A stretch of 15,078 nt of DNA from a bacterium (GTDB lineage Bacteria > Patescibacteriota > Gracilibacteria > UBA1369 > LOWO2-01-FULL-3), in the NCBI GenBank assembly GCA_027622635.1, contig JAQBYK010000018.1, forward strand, positions 1-15,078. Direction: 5' to 3'. The position numbers were made by a program, and so were the translations under genes. How positions within the stretch are numbered: the stretch's first letter is position 1; each line of letters starts with the position of its first letter. Positions 6,792-13,026 of the stretch are shown piece by piece. The notes beneath the pieces were generated by a model. The model was not told the origin of the DNA. It worked only from the letters and a program-made list of their open reading frames with translations, and searched no databases.

Positions 6792-6813
6792 CTCTCACGT
6801 GAGAAGTATGCAT
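6792..6813 (+). repeat. Exact 22-base repeat of leuD 3883-3904
   Basis: The segment is identical to leuD bases 3883-3904 over 22 bases, with unrelated flanks. It contains the palindrome TCTCACGTGAGA; in this copy a second palindrome AGTATGCATACT follows directly. By chance a 22-base identity within 15 kb is very unlikely. Origin and role are unknown. Confidence 0.7.
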
Positions 6814-6852
6814 ACTTATGCTCCTTTTAAAGCCATTCTTTTCTGAAATCTA

Positions 6853-6866
6853 CTTGCACTTGCAAG
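6853..6866. repeat. Inverted repeat CTTGCA-CT-TGCAAG
   Basis: A 6-bp inverted repeat with a 2-base centre about 30 bases upstream of the -10 of the lipoprotein gene. Its position would suit an operator, but no regulator is known here. Confidence 0.3.
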
Positions 6867-6894
6867 ATGTTTCATGGTAGTTTTTTCATCCGTT

Positions 6895-6900
6895 GATAAT
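6895..6900 (+). promoter_or_regulatory. -10 element GATAAT of the 6911 gene
   Basis: GATAAT ends ten bases before the ATG at 6911, the same geometry as the leu leader. No convincing -35 is seen 16-18 bases upstream. Confidence 0.4.
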
Positions 6901-6910
6901 CTAAAGTGAT

Positions 6911-7522
6911 ATGTCTGAATTGGATTCTCGTATTGATCTTGAGTCGGAAGGAGAGGTTTCGCTTGGTGCTATAAGGTCTCTGGTTAGATTTGCACCGCTT
7001 TTAATTCTTATTTTGTCTTTATCTTCCTGTAAGAAGGATCCTGAACTGGCAAATTGTCAGGTTGAACTTGCGAGACTTGAGGGAATTCTTTCCGGTGTCG
7101 GGATTGATGATAAATCTGTAGAGGTTGATGATTTGCAGGCTTGTCATACTTCTATGGCGAGAGTTGAGGGAATTATGCGTGGTGCCGCAATGAGAAGTGA
7201 TGATGTAAGGGTAAAGCTTGAGGCGATGGGGGTCGAGGCATCTTTTAACTTGCCCGGTGCCAAGAAATATCCCGGATTGTCCGGTGGTGGTGGGGAAGAC
7301 GAAAAGCCTAAGCCTAAAACAGCTGCAGAAAAAAGAAGAGAAGAAATTGAAGCAAAAAGAAAAGTAGACGAAGCTGAAGAAGTTCGAAGGATAGGTGACG
7401 TACAAAATCCATGGGATAACACTGATGAAGAAGGAAGTACTAATGAAGGTGCCCCGGACGAAAGTGGTGAAGGTGCTCCAGAAGGACATAGTATCCAAGA
7501 TGATATAGATTTACTAGAATAA
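6911..7522 (+). CDS. Putative lipoprotein with charged C-terminal tail
   Basis: 203 aa of unknown family. A hydrophobic segment (FAPLLILILSL, residues 27-37) is followed by LSSC-K with Cys40, which fits a lipobox for signal peptidase II. The n-region before it is unusually long (26 residues, including acidic ones), so simple membrane anchoring is the alternative. The middle part has two similar stretches, ARLEGILSGVGIDD and ARVEGIMRGAAMRSDD, suggesting an internal repeat of helices with Cys48 and Cys78 nearby. After a Gly-rich linker (GGGGEDEKPKPK) comes a Lys/Glu-rich helix and a disordered acidic tail. The -10 lies ten bases upstream. The protein likely faces outward from the cytoplasmic membrane. 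Confidence 0.6.
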   Translation: MSELDSRIDLESEGEVSLGAIRSLVRFAPLLILILSLSSCKKDPELANCQVELARLEGILSGVGIDDKSVEVDDLQACHTSMARVEGIMRGAAMRSDDVRVKLEAMGVEASFNLPGAKKYPGLSGGGGEDEKPKPKTAAEKRREEIEAKRKVDEAEEVRRIGDVQNPWDNTDEEGSTNEGAPDESGEGAPEGHSIQDDIDLLE

Positions 7523-7529
7523 AAATATA

Positions 7530-7613
7530 ATGTCTGAAAAACCAAATACAAAATACCTAGACTATCTCAAACCTTGGAAGACCATTCCTTCGCTTATACA
7601 AGCCACAAATTAA
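7530..7613 (+). CDS. Possible 27-aa small ORF
   Basis: An ATG eight bases after the lipoprotein stop opens a frame MSEKPNTKYLDYLKPWKTIP followed by SLIQATN and TAA. Composition is protein-like and the ORF could be co-transcribed with the upstream gene. Its end overlaps repeat copy 2, so the frame may be closed by the repeat. No Shine-Dalgarno is visible. Confidence 0.25.
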   Translation: MSEKPNTKYLDYLKPWKTIPSLIQATN

Positions 7614-7633
7614 CCAGAAATCCCCGGGGAAAA
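7595..7633 (+). repeat. Dispersed repeat with TCCCCGGGGA core, copy 2
   Basis: 39 bases matching 6740-6778 with about five mismatches; the core is at 7621-7630. A degenerate second core (ATCTCTTGGGAAAATT) follows at about 7653-7668, giving a small local array upstream of the thioredoxin-like gene. Confidence 0.7.
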
Positions 7634-7679
7634 TCCCCAAGCTTCCCCAAAAATCTCTTGGGAAAATTTAATGTGAATG

Positions 7680-7688
7680 TGCTAAACT
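7680..7688 (+). promoter_or_regulatory. Extended -10 (TGC-TAAACT) of the thioredoxin-like gene
   Basis: TAAACT (7683-7688) with TG in the extended position ends eight bases before the ATG at 7697. No clear -35; TTGGGA at 7658-7663 is 19 bases away. Confidence 0.4.
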
Positions 7689-7696
7689 GTGCCCCG

Positions 7697-8248
7697 ATGG
7701 TCCTACTGGAATCTCTACAATTGGAAATGGGGGAGCCTGCCGCTAATTTTTCTCTTAAAGGTATTGATGAGCAAACCCATACTTTGAAAAATTTTTCTGA
7801 AGCGAAAGTTTTGGTGATTGTGTTTATGTGTAATCATTGCCCATATGTGCAGGCAGTTTGGGGTCGACTTGTTGCTTTACAGGAGCGATTCAAAGATGAA
7901 GGTGTACAGTTTGTCGGTATCAATGCAAATATTAATCCGGATTACGCGGAGGATAGTTTTGAAAACATGCAAAAATATTCTAAGAAATACAAGATGAATT
8001 TCCCTTATCTTGCTGATGAAACCCAGGAAGTTGCAAAAAAATACAAGGCTCAGTGTACTCCCGATATTTATGTCTTTGATAAAGATCGTAAGCTTGCTTA
8101 TCATGGTCGGATAGACGATAATTGGCAGGAGCCGTCTGAGGTACAAAAAGAGGATTTGGCCGATGCGATAACAGCCATTCTAAATGGTAAACTGCCATCA
8201 GAGGATCAAATTCCTTCGATGGGTTGTTCTATAAAATGGAAGAATTAA
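7697..8248 (+). CDS. Thioredoxin-fold protein, peroxiredoxin/TlpA-like
   Basis: 183 aa. The N-terminus (MVLLESLQLEMGEPAANFSL) matches AhpC/TSA-type redoxin proteins. The redox motif is CNHCP with C45 and C48 in FMCNHCPYVQAVWGRL, followed by VQFVGINAN, a PYLAD.TQEVAKKY region and a CTPDIYVFD segment with the conserved cis-Pro. This looks like the peroxiredoxin-like group of thioredoxin-family proteins, likely a cytosolic thiol-disulfide reductase or peroxidase; the exact activity cannot be read. No signal peptide is present from this start. The frame is open upstream to 7574, but that part translates the dispersed repeat, so I chose the ATG at 7697. The stop overlaps the convergent SLH gene stop. 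Confidence 0.85.
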   Translation: MVLLESLQLEMGEPAANFSLKGIDEQTHTLKNFSEAKVLVIVFMCNHCPYVQAVWGRLVALQERFKDEGVQFVGINANINPDYAEDSFENMQKYSKKYKMNFPYLADETQEVAKKYKAQCTPDIYVFDKDRKLAYHGRIDDNWQEPSEVQKEDLADAITAILNGKLPSEDQIPSMGCSIKWKN

Positions 8249-9378
8249 ATTTCAGGGCAAACCACTGTGATTTTTGTGATCAGTTCGCAGTTTCCGATTT
8301 TGTTGATTTCAATTATCTCTCTATCTTCCGATAGTTCGAAGACTTCCCAAAGTTTGTTTTCCCATTCTTCTTCGGGATAAAAAATTCCTGCCAGTCCATT
8401 TTGGTCGTAGATTTCCACTTTTGCGTTTACAGATGTAAAACTCTGTTCTCCTGCAAAATTGTTTACGAAATATTCGTATGTTCCGTCTTGATAATTTCTA
8501 ATGTTGATGACCTCATCTCCATCTATTATTTCCATTAAAGAATCAACGTTGCTCGATATTTTTTTAGCGAAATAGATTTCTTCGTCGTTTGGTTGAATTA
8601 AGTGTGCGTCTAGGTCTACAGGGATCTCGGTTTCTTCTTCTGTATTCGGATCCGGCGTATCCCAACTCAAAACTATTTTTATTTCTCCCGGTGCCAGTAC
8701 GGTGTTTTGAAATTTTGTTTTAGAGATTTTTAAATCTGTTTCTTCAGGCAAATCTATTTTCAGATCTTCAGAATACATTTTTTCATCCAATTCTTTTGTA
8801 ATTAAATATCTATAAAGTGTTTCAGAAATACTTCCGCGGATCATATTGCTTTCAGGTTTATATTCCGCACCCGATTCCGGTAAAAGGTTTTTGGTTTTGG
8901 CGTAGCTTAAGTAGGGGATATACCATTGGTTAATCGGGGTGTCATCATAGAGAGGAGTGCTTGTTTTTGGCAATTGCCAGGAATAAACTTCTCCAAGCAT
9001 TTTTATGGCTTCCACTTTGTTTATTTTTTGCGCCGGTTTGAATGTTCCATCAGGGTAGCCATTGATGAATCCCAGAGTTTTAGCTGTACAAATGTATGGG
9101 CTATACCACTGATTGTAGGGTGTGTCCGGGAAGCAATTTGAGCTTGGTGTTTGTATGGAAATTCCTGCTCCTTCTATTAACAGTTTTAGTAATTCCGCCC
9201 GGTTAATCTCATTGTATGGCTTAAAAGTTCCATCGGAATATCCATTTATCACACCTATTTGAGAAAGGTATTGAGTCGCATTGAAATATGGGCTGGACTC
9301 TCTTACATCTGAGAAATCTTTTGCGAAAACAGAGGTACTTATTGATAATACTAAAATGAGAGGAAGAATCTTTTTCAT
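8245..9378 (-). CDS. Secreted SLH-domain protein with YfaP/DUF2135-like C-terminus
   Basis: 377 aa. A signal peptide (MKKILPLILVLSISTSVFA, cleavage near residue 19) is followed by three S-layer homology repeats at about residues 20-75, 80-135 and 140-195. Each has the FxDxxxx.WY.PYI and GxxDGTFKP type signatures, the third being degenerate. SLH repeats bind secondary cell-wall polymers, so the protein is probably anchored on the cell surface. The C-terminal part (about 225-340) contains IVLSWDTP, VDLDAHLIQPN, DGTYEYFVNNF and KVEIYDQNG, which resemble the beta-sandwich of YfaP/DUF2135 proteins. The start has an AGGGG Shine-Dalgarno-like site five bases upstream (9384-9388) and a TATAGT -10 (9391-9396). 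The stop codon overlaps the thioredoxin-like gene tail to tail. Confidence 0.88.
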   Translation of the reverse strand: MKKILPLILVLSISTSVFAKDFSDVRESSPYFNATQYLSQIGVINGYSDGTFKPYNEINRAELLKLLIEGAGISIQTPSSNCFPDTPYNQWYSPYICTAKTLGFINGYPDGTFKPAQKINKVEAIKMLGEVYSWQLPKTSTPLYDDTPINQWYIPYLSYAKTKNLLPESGAEYKPESNMIRGSISETLYRYLITKELDEKMYSEDLKIDLPEETDLKISKTKFQNTVLAPGEIKIVLSWDTPDPNTEEETEIPVDLDAHLIQPNDEEIYFAKKISSNVDSLMEIIDGDEVINIRNYQDGTYEYFVNNFAGEQSFTSVNAKVEIYDQNGLAGIFYPEEEWENKLWEVFELSEDREIIEINKIGNCELITKITVVCPEI

Positions 9379-9409
9379 AGGATCCCCTATACTATATAGA
9401 ATTTGGACA

Positions 9410-9435
9410 AAAAGAAAAACCTCCTTAATGGAGGT
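9410..9435 (-). terminator. Intrinsic terminator after the 65-aa gene
   Basis: Read on the minus strand, ACCTCC (9430-9435) and GGAGGT (9419-9424) form a 6-bp stem with a 5-base loop, followed by a T-rich run (TTTTCTTTTT) covering 9418 down to about 9409. It separates the 65-aa gene from the SLH gene. Confidence 0.75.
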
Positions 9436-9464
9436 CTTTCTGTTGAATGAGGTTTGAGCTACCT

Positions 9465-9662
9465 TTACGCGTTCTTCAGTAATGGTAGACCTGTCCTTCC
9501 GTTCTCGACTACCTGTTTTCCTGAAGGTAAATCGTCTAGTGCTCCATCTTTTACCTCTTTAGCGAAGTAATAAATGGTTTGCTGTCTACCTCCGCGGAGT
9601 GTTACATCCTTAGAATGTAGATAGTAGGTTTGACCCTTACTATTGGTGTGTGAGTATGCCAT
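9465..9662 (-). CDS. Conserved 65-aa small protein of unknown function
   Basis: 65 aa starting MAYSHTNSKGQTYYLHSKDV, then TLRGGRQQTIYYFAKEVKDGALDDLP and ending RTGLPLLKNA. I recall small proteins with the same layout (NSKGQTYYLHS, TLRGG.KQ.IY.FAKE, RTGLP.LK) in several bacterial genomes, where they are annotated as hypothetical; no function is known to me. It is soluble, basic and compact, without membrane segments. The in-frame TTG at 9719 is really the -35 TTGACA, so I start at 9662. It has its own promoter and terminator, so it is monocistronic. Start context shows no Shine-Dalgarno. Confidence 0.8.
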   Translation of the reverse strand: MAYSHTNSKGQTYYLHSKDVTLRGGRQQTIYYFAKEVKDGALDDLPSGKQVVENGRTGLPLLKNA

Positions 9663-9690
9663 AGTTGACAGGGTTAATGAATGTATTCTT

Positions 9691-9719
9691 AATCTACTGT
9701 TTTGTCTGATTTTTGTCAA
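9691..9719 (-). promoter_or_regulatory. Promoter TTGACA-N17-TAGATT of the 65-aa gene
   Basis: On the minus strand a perfect TTGACA (9714-9719), 17-base spacer and TAGATT (9691-9696). The -10 is 28 bases from the ATG, so this transcript should have a short 5' UTR of about 20 bases, unlike most neighbours. Confidence 0.65.
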
Positions 9720-9742
9720 GTAGATTTACAGGTTTGTACAGG

Positions 9743-10126
9743 TTAGAGATTTTTGAGAGAAATTTTGAAGTGGATCCAAGCGATGGAAAATACGGCAAAA
9801 ATTCCAAAAATTAACCAGGCTGTTGATGGTAAAGTCCCTTCCAGTATCGTCCATAAGATTCCTGTCATTGCTGAGATTGACCAGATGATTTTCAGGTTTA
9901 GCATTGTGTGAAAACTCTCCAGGTTTCCCTTATGCATCATAAGTGAAGTTGTTCCTATACCAATTAGGGCAGCGGCAACCAATCTGGCAGTCAATGTCTC
10001 TACAGAAGTGAAGTTAAATAGCTCAAGCGTCCATATTGGTGCGATCATTAGAGGTACTCCAAAAGTTATGTCTACTATAAAATGTAGTACAAACCACTGG
10101 CGAAGAGATTGTGGAATTTTTTTCAT
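9743..10126 (-). CDS. Small four-helix membrane protein
   Basis: 127 aa from the ATG at 10126 (MKKIPQSLRQWFVLHFIVDI), or 132 aa from the ATG at 10141. About four hydrophobic segments follow, at roughly residues 12-31, 46-63, 73-93 and 99-120. I do not recognise the family. The start at 10126 is preferred because TATAAT ends six bases upstream, but a second promoter further upstream could feed the ATG at 10141. It follows the gene ending at 10237 after a gap of about 95-110 bases. Confidence 0.65.
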   Translation of the reverse strand: MKKIPQSLRQWFVLHFIVDITFGVPLMIAPIWTLELFNFTSVETLTARLVAAALIGIGTTSLMMHKGNLESFHTMLNLKIIWSISAMTGILWTILEGTLPSTAWLIFGIFAVFSIAWIHFKISLKNL

Positions 10127-10132
10127 GTATGG

Positions 10133-10182
10133 ATTATACATGTTAAGTGTACGAATTTTAATAGCACAGTAGATTACGTCAA
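10133..10182 (-). promoter_or_regulatory. Two stacked promoter candidates of the membrane protein gene
   Basis: Minus strand. Distal: TTGACG (10177-10182)-N16-TAAAAT (10155-10160), with the -10 13 bases before the ATG at 10141. Proximal: a perfect TATAAT (10133-10138) six bases before the ATG at 10126, with a weak TTAAAA -35. The proximal -10 lies inside the codons of the longer form. Confidence 0.5.
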
Positions 10183-10236
10183 GGATATTTCTTAAGGAGA
10201 TTGTGAAGATTTTTCCTTGAATATCAGAGATGGGCG

Positions 10237-11274
10237 TTAATTGTTTGGTCTGGATACCCAGTTGAAGATTCCTGTGGCTACTTCTTCTTCAAATGGTCCT
10301 TCAAACACAAAATGTAGTGGGTAGATTTGAGCACCCGATGCAGTTGTTTTGGGTTCTCCAATTTCCGTGAAGGCGAAAGTGCAGCCTCTGGTGAGTTGAT
10401 GTGGTTTTGATAATACTAAGTTTTGAAATCCACCACCCAATGGATTTTCATTTGGAATGTGACCTGCGTGTCCCAGGGCTATTGCTGCTGTAACAACTGT
10501 GTCGAGTAGAGTAGTGGTGACCATGCCGACGTGATTTTGTTGTCTGAGTTTGTCGTAGTGGTGCTGATCTTTTATGTTTAATTTCTTGAGTTTTATTCCT
10601 CTTGTTGGAGGCATCTTGTCGATTATTGCCTCTGCAAAAGGGATTGCGCATATTTTTTGGACGAAAGTATTTGAGGCCGCTCTTCTTTCAATGGGTTGAT
10701 CGGTTTCAAATGCCATAACAATGATTTGCCTTTTGCCGGTTCTTATAGATGCTGTTATCGCCGGTTTTCTGTCTCTACTAAAAAAATCTATTTCTGATTT
10801 ATCTTCACCTACATAAAATTCCAATTGATTAGTTACCGGTAAATGGAATCTGATGTTTTCAATTTCTTGTACGTGTTCATCTTCATAAAGCATTCTGGCT
10901 ATCATCGGTCCAATTACAAACATTGCATCTGTACCATGTAAAAGTCCTTCTTTACCGCTTAATTCTTTATCAAACCATTGGCTTATGAATAGGTTACTTT
11001 TAGCCGCAAGTGTCCTGCCATTCTCGTGAATTCCATCTTGGGTACATGCATCAGCCAGATCGTCCGGCATGTCTCTGTGATCGTGACTTGAGACTGAGTT
11101 AAAATGCCCCAGGATTTCAACTATTTTGATTCTTTTATGAATTTGGTCCGCGATTCTTGAAAGAGTAGGTAGTTTAGTTTGAGAAATTTTGTCGAGAGCA
11201 ATTCTAATAGCATCTACCACAATAGCTAGATTGCCTTTTTCTACCCCTTTTTCGCCAAGTGAAAGTGTGTTCAT
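10237..11274 (-). CDS. Unknown protein, possible double hotdog fold
   Basis: 345 aa, not confidently recognised. No signal peptide or membrane segment. The stretch from about residue 112 (GLLHGTDAMFVIGPMIARML, then IRFHLPVTNQLEFYV) and the C-terminal stretch from about 250 (VGMVTTTLLDTVVTAAIALG, PLGGGFQNLVLSKPHQL, IYPLHFVFEGPFEEEVATGI) each look like a central helix followed by beta strands, the order of a hotdog domain as in MaoC/FabZ enzymes. The HDHRD and GIHENGRT segments are striking polar motifs. This fold is a guess; a fatty-acyl or polyketide-type role is possible only if it holds. The start lies one base after the stop of the DUF6629-type gene, so the two form an operon with probable translational coupling. 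Confidence 0.6.
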   Translation of the reverse strand: MNTLSLGEKGVEKGNLAIVVDAIRIALDKISQTKLPTLSRIADQIHKRIKIVEILGHFNSVSSHDHRDMPDDLADACTQDGIHENGRTLAAKSNLFISQWFDKELSGKEGLLHGTDAMFVIGPMIARMLYEDEHVQEIENIRFHLPVTNQLEFYVGEDKSEIDFFSRDRKPAITASIRTGKRQIIVMAFETDQPIERRAASNTFVQKICAIPFAEAIIDKMPPTRGIKLKKLNIKDQHHYDKLRQQNHVGMVTTTLLDTVVTAAIALGHAGHIPNENPLGGGFQNLVLSKPHQLTRGCTFAFTEIGEPKTTASGAQIYPLHFVFEGPFEEEVATGIFNWVSRPNN

Positions 11275-11275
11275 T

Positions 11276-11893
11276 TTAGTCTTTGATGTAATGGTAGGTA
11301 ATTATTGTACTGAGTATTGCTGCGAAGAAGCACCAAGTTGAAGGCCATGCGTGGAAATATAGGTATAAGGAGGCTATGAACGCCAGTATTAGCGCTATTC
11401 CGTATATTCTGATAAATTTGTAGCTTGATACTAAACAACATCCGGCAGCAGCTATTGTATATAAAATAAACCCAAATGGAATTTTTTGTATTTTCAAAGT
11501 GTAGCTGATATTTCCATTTACGATACTCGATGTAGGAATATTTATGAAAAGGTGGAAGAGCAAAAAAACACTTACTCCTATTCCAAGAATTGAGAAAAAT
11601 GTAAGAATTTTCTTTCTGCCTTTGTCTTCTTCAACATATCTTATCGCGAGTGGTGTATATGCCGGCCATAGAATGTAGGCAAACAGAAGAAACAAGTAGG
11701 TCAGGGTGATACTAAATGTGCTTGGTGTCTTGATCAGCCATTGAATGCCTTCTATCAATTGTTGAATTGCAAAAAGTAGAGGAATCAAGATTATCGGTAT
11801 ATGTTTGCGGATTTTATTCTTATATAGAGCTAGTGCGCTACTTCCTGATAGAAATCCGCTTGCAAGGAAACTGGCTGTTGCTGAAAAACACAT
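11276..11893 (-). CDS. DUF6629-type integral membrane protein
   Basis: 205 aa. The N-terminus MCFSATASF, followed by a hydrophobic helix and PLLFAIQQLIEGIQWL, matches the pattern I know for the DUF6629 family, a membrane protein group of unknown function. About six or seven hydrophobic segments are visible, with a short positive loop (RYVEEDKGRKK) in the middle, so it sits in the cytoplasmic membrane. The start is fixed by TGC-TATAAT ending six bases upstream, giving a leaderless transcript. It is the first gene of a two-gene operon with the 10237-11274 gene and is divergent from the 11950 gene. Confidence 0.75.
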   Translation of the reverse strand: MCFSATASFLASGFLSGSSALALYKNKIRKHIPIILIPLLFAIQQLIEGIQWLIKTPSTFSITLTYLFLLFAYILWPAYTPLAIRYVEEDKGRKKILTFFSILGIGVSVFLLFHLFINIPTSSIVNGNISYTLKIQKIPFGFILYTIAAAGCCLVSSYKFIRIYGIALILAFIASLYLYFHAWPSTWCFFAAILSTIITYHYIKD

Positions 11894-11899
11894 GGCGCG

Positions 11900-11927
11900 A
11901 TTATAGCACGTGGAAATTTTCTGTAAA
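11900..11927 (-). promoter_or_regulatory. Promoter TTTACA-N16-TATAAT (extended) of the DUF6629-type gene
   Basis: Minus strand: TTTACA (11922-11927), 16-base spacer, TATAAT (11900-11905) with TGC in front. Six bases separate the -10 from the ATG at 11893, so the predicted transcript starts at the start codon. Confidence 0.8.
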
Positions 11928-11939
11928 TTTTGCTATAAT
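11911..11939 (+). promoter_or_regulatory. Promoter TGGAAA-N17-TATAAT (extended) of the 11950 gene
   Basis: Plus strand: weak -35 TGGAAA (11911-11916), 17-base spacer, perfect TATAAT (11934-11939) with TG in the extended position (TGC). It ends ten bases before the ATG at 11950. It overlaps the divergent promoter, so both may be co-regulated. Confidence 0.75.
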
Positions 11940-11949
11940 TAAGCGATTA

Positions 11950-12285
11950 ATGTCACAAATGGAAGATTTAGATGTAAAAATTGCCGGGTTGGTTGAAAAT
12001 TCACTTTTCTTGAGTGAGAAGCAGGAAATCAAGATTTTAGAAAGGCTGAAAACGGCTACTTTAAAGGAGAAAGAATCACTTTTGCTTATTTTGGAAAAAG
12101 AAAAAGCTGCACTTTCCGGTGCAGTGAAGGAATACATTAAAGTAAATGGAAAAGCTGCTTTGGGTGAGCTTAATCGTATTCTTAGTAAAGGAAAATCCAA
12201 AGTGATGGTTGTGAAGGAGGAAGCGGATTGTGAATTTGAAGGCGAGGAAATGGATAAATTATTAGATGAATTAGACAACTCATAG
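11950..12285 (+). CDS. Small charged helical protein
   Basis: 111 aa of unknown family, starting MSQMEDLDVKIAGLVENSLF. It is rich in Lys, Glu and Leu and predicted by eye to be nearly all helical (EKQEIKILERLKTATLKEKE, LILEKEKAALSGAVKEYI), with an acidic end (EFEGEEMDKLLDELDNS). The open frame runs upstream to 11767 through the divergent DUF6629-type gene; I start at 11950 because TATAAT ends ten bases before it. Met4 (ATG at 11959) is the alternative. It is followed by a second charged gene after one base, so the two products probably act together. Confidence 0.7.
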   Translation: MSQMEDLDVKIAGLVENSLFLSEKQEIKILERLKTATLKEKESLLLILEKEKAALSGAVKEYIKVNGKAALGELNRILSKGKSKVMVVKEEADCEFEGEEMDKLLDELDNS

Positions 12286-12286
12286 G

Positions 12287-13012
12287 ATGGGAAAACTTGA
12301 TAAACAACAAAGCAGGATTGATAAGATAGACAAGGTCAAAGACCGGGAGGTTGCGCTTTTACCCGGGCAGGAAGATGCAATGACGGAGACTTTTATCGAT
12401 AAGGTTGACCAATTACAAACTGAGGTAAAAAGTTTGCCCAAGGCGAGACAAAAGGAAATCAAGGGTGAATTACTTAGAATGTTGAAAGGCGTTAATAAAG
12501 GGAATATTGAAGTTGCACAGGTAGAAGTGGATCAGGCTATTGATGCGTGGCTTGGGGAGGTTGCCGGATATGGGCCTGATGCAATGGCGGAAGCTGAGGT
12601 TAAGTACCAGATTGCCTTTTTGAGAAAGATGGAGGCTGAGGGCCTGGTTGCCAAGATTAAATCTCATCCGGATGGCATAGGGTCTCTTAATGACTACAGA
12701 ACTGCCAGGGGTAGAGTATCAAAATTGCAATCACTTTTTAAAAAAAGATACAGGACTGATGATTTTAAGCCTGTACTTCAGGAAAAAGATAAACAGGATT
12801 TAGCCGTTGCGGAAGAAAATCTTCGAAGCGCAACAGAGGTTTTGGAGTATAATAATTCTTTATTAAATGCCGCTAAAGCAAAAGTGGAAGCGGCGAATGA
12901 TGAGCTTATACAAGCTAAGGAAGACTACTCTACTGCCGGTGGTGATGAGGAGGAATTAGAGAAGAAACATGCATCATATGAAGCTGTCCCTGAAGAAGAT
13001 GCTGATATTTAA
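12287..13012 (+). CDS. Coiled-coil protein, second gene of operon
   Basis: 241 aa of unknown family with very high Lys/Glu/Asp/Ala content and no signal peptide or membrane segment. Heptad-like stretches occur around residues 8-60 (DKVDQLQTEVKSLPKARQKE) and about 170-230 (AVAEENLRSATEVLEYNNSL onward), typical of long coiled coils. The C-terminus is acidic (DEEELEKKHASYEAVPEEDA). The ATG lies one base after the stop of the 111-aa gene and has no Shine-Dalgarno, which suggests coupling. It converges on the aldehyde dehydrogenase gene with 14 bases between stops and no visible terminator. Confidence 0.7.
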   Translation: MGKLDKQQSRIDKIDKVKDREVALLPGQEDAMTETFIDKVDQLQTEVKSLPKARQKEIKGELLRMLKGVNKGNIEVAQVEVDQAIDAWLGEVAGYGPDAMAEAEVKYQIAFLRKMEAEGLVAKIKSHPDGIGSLNDYRTARGRVSKLQSLFKKRYRTDDFKPVLQEKDKQDLAVAEENLRSATEVLEYNNSLLNAAKAKVEAANDELIQAKEDYSTAGGDEEELEKKHASYEAVPEEDADI

Positions 13013-13026
13013 GTTCCGTCTTTTGC

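Larger units (their letters stand above)
6702..6830 (+). other. 42-codon ORF, possible gene remnant
   Basis: An ATG five bases after the leuA stop opens a 42-aa frame beginning MLGVGERSYFAWRIQALNEP and ending with LSREKYAYLCSF. Composition looks protein-like, and the 22-base segment it shares with leuD (6792-6813) is in the same codon phase. It also covers a dispersed repeat with the TCCCCGGGGA core, which alone could create the open frame. There is no Shine-Dalgarno or promoter of its own. It could be a remnant of an inserted gene, a short translated ORF or chance. Confidence 0.25.

Noticed and set aside
7574..7696. 41-residue N-terminal extension of the thioredoxin-like protein
   Set aside because: It translates the dispersed repeat and lies upstream of a -10 element; family similarity starts at the ATG at 7697.
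9663..9719. Longer form of the 65-aa protein from a TTG at 9719
   Set aside because: That TTG is the first half of a TTGACA -35 with a -10 at 17-base spacing; transcription starts downstream of it.
10179..10220. Terminator formed by TCAAGGA/TCCTTGA after the 10237-11274 gene
   Set aside because: The 7-bp arms are 28 bases apart and no T tract follows on the minus strand; one arm also overlaps a promoter -35.
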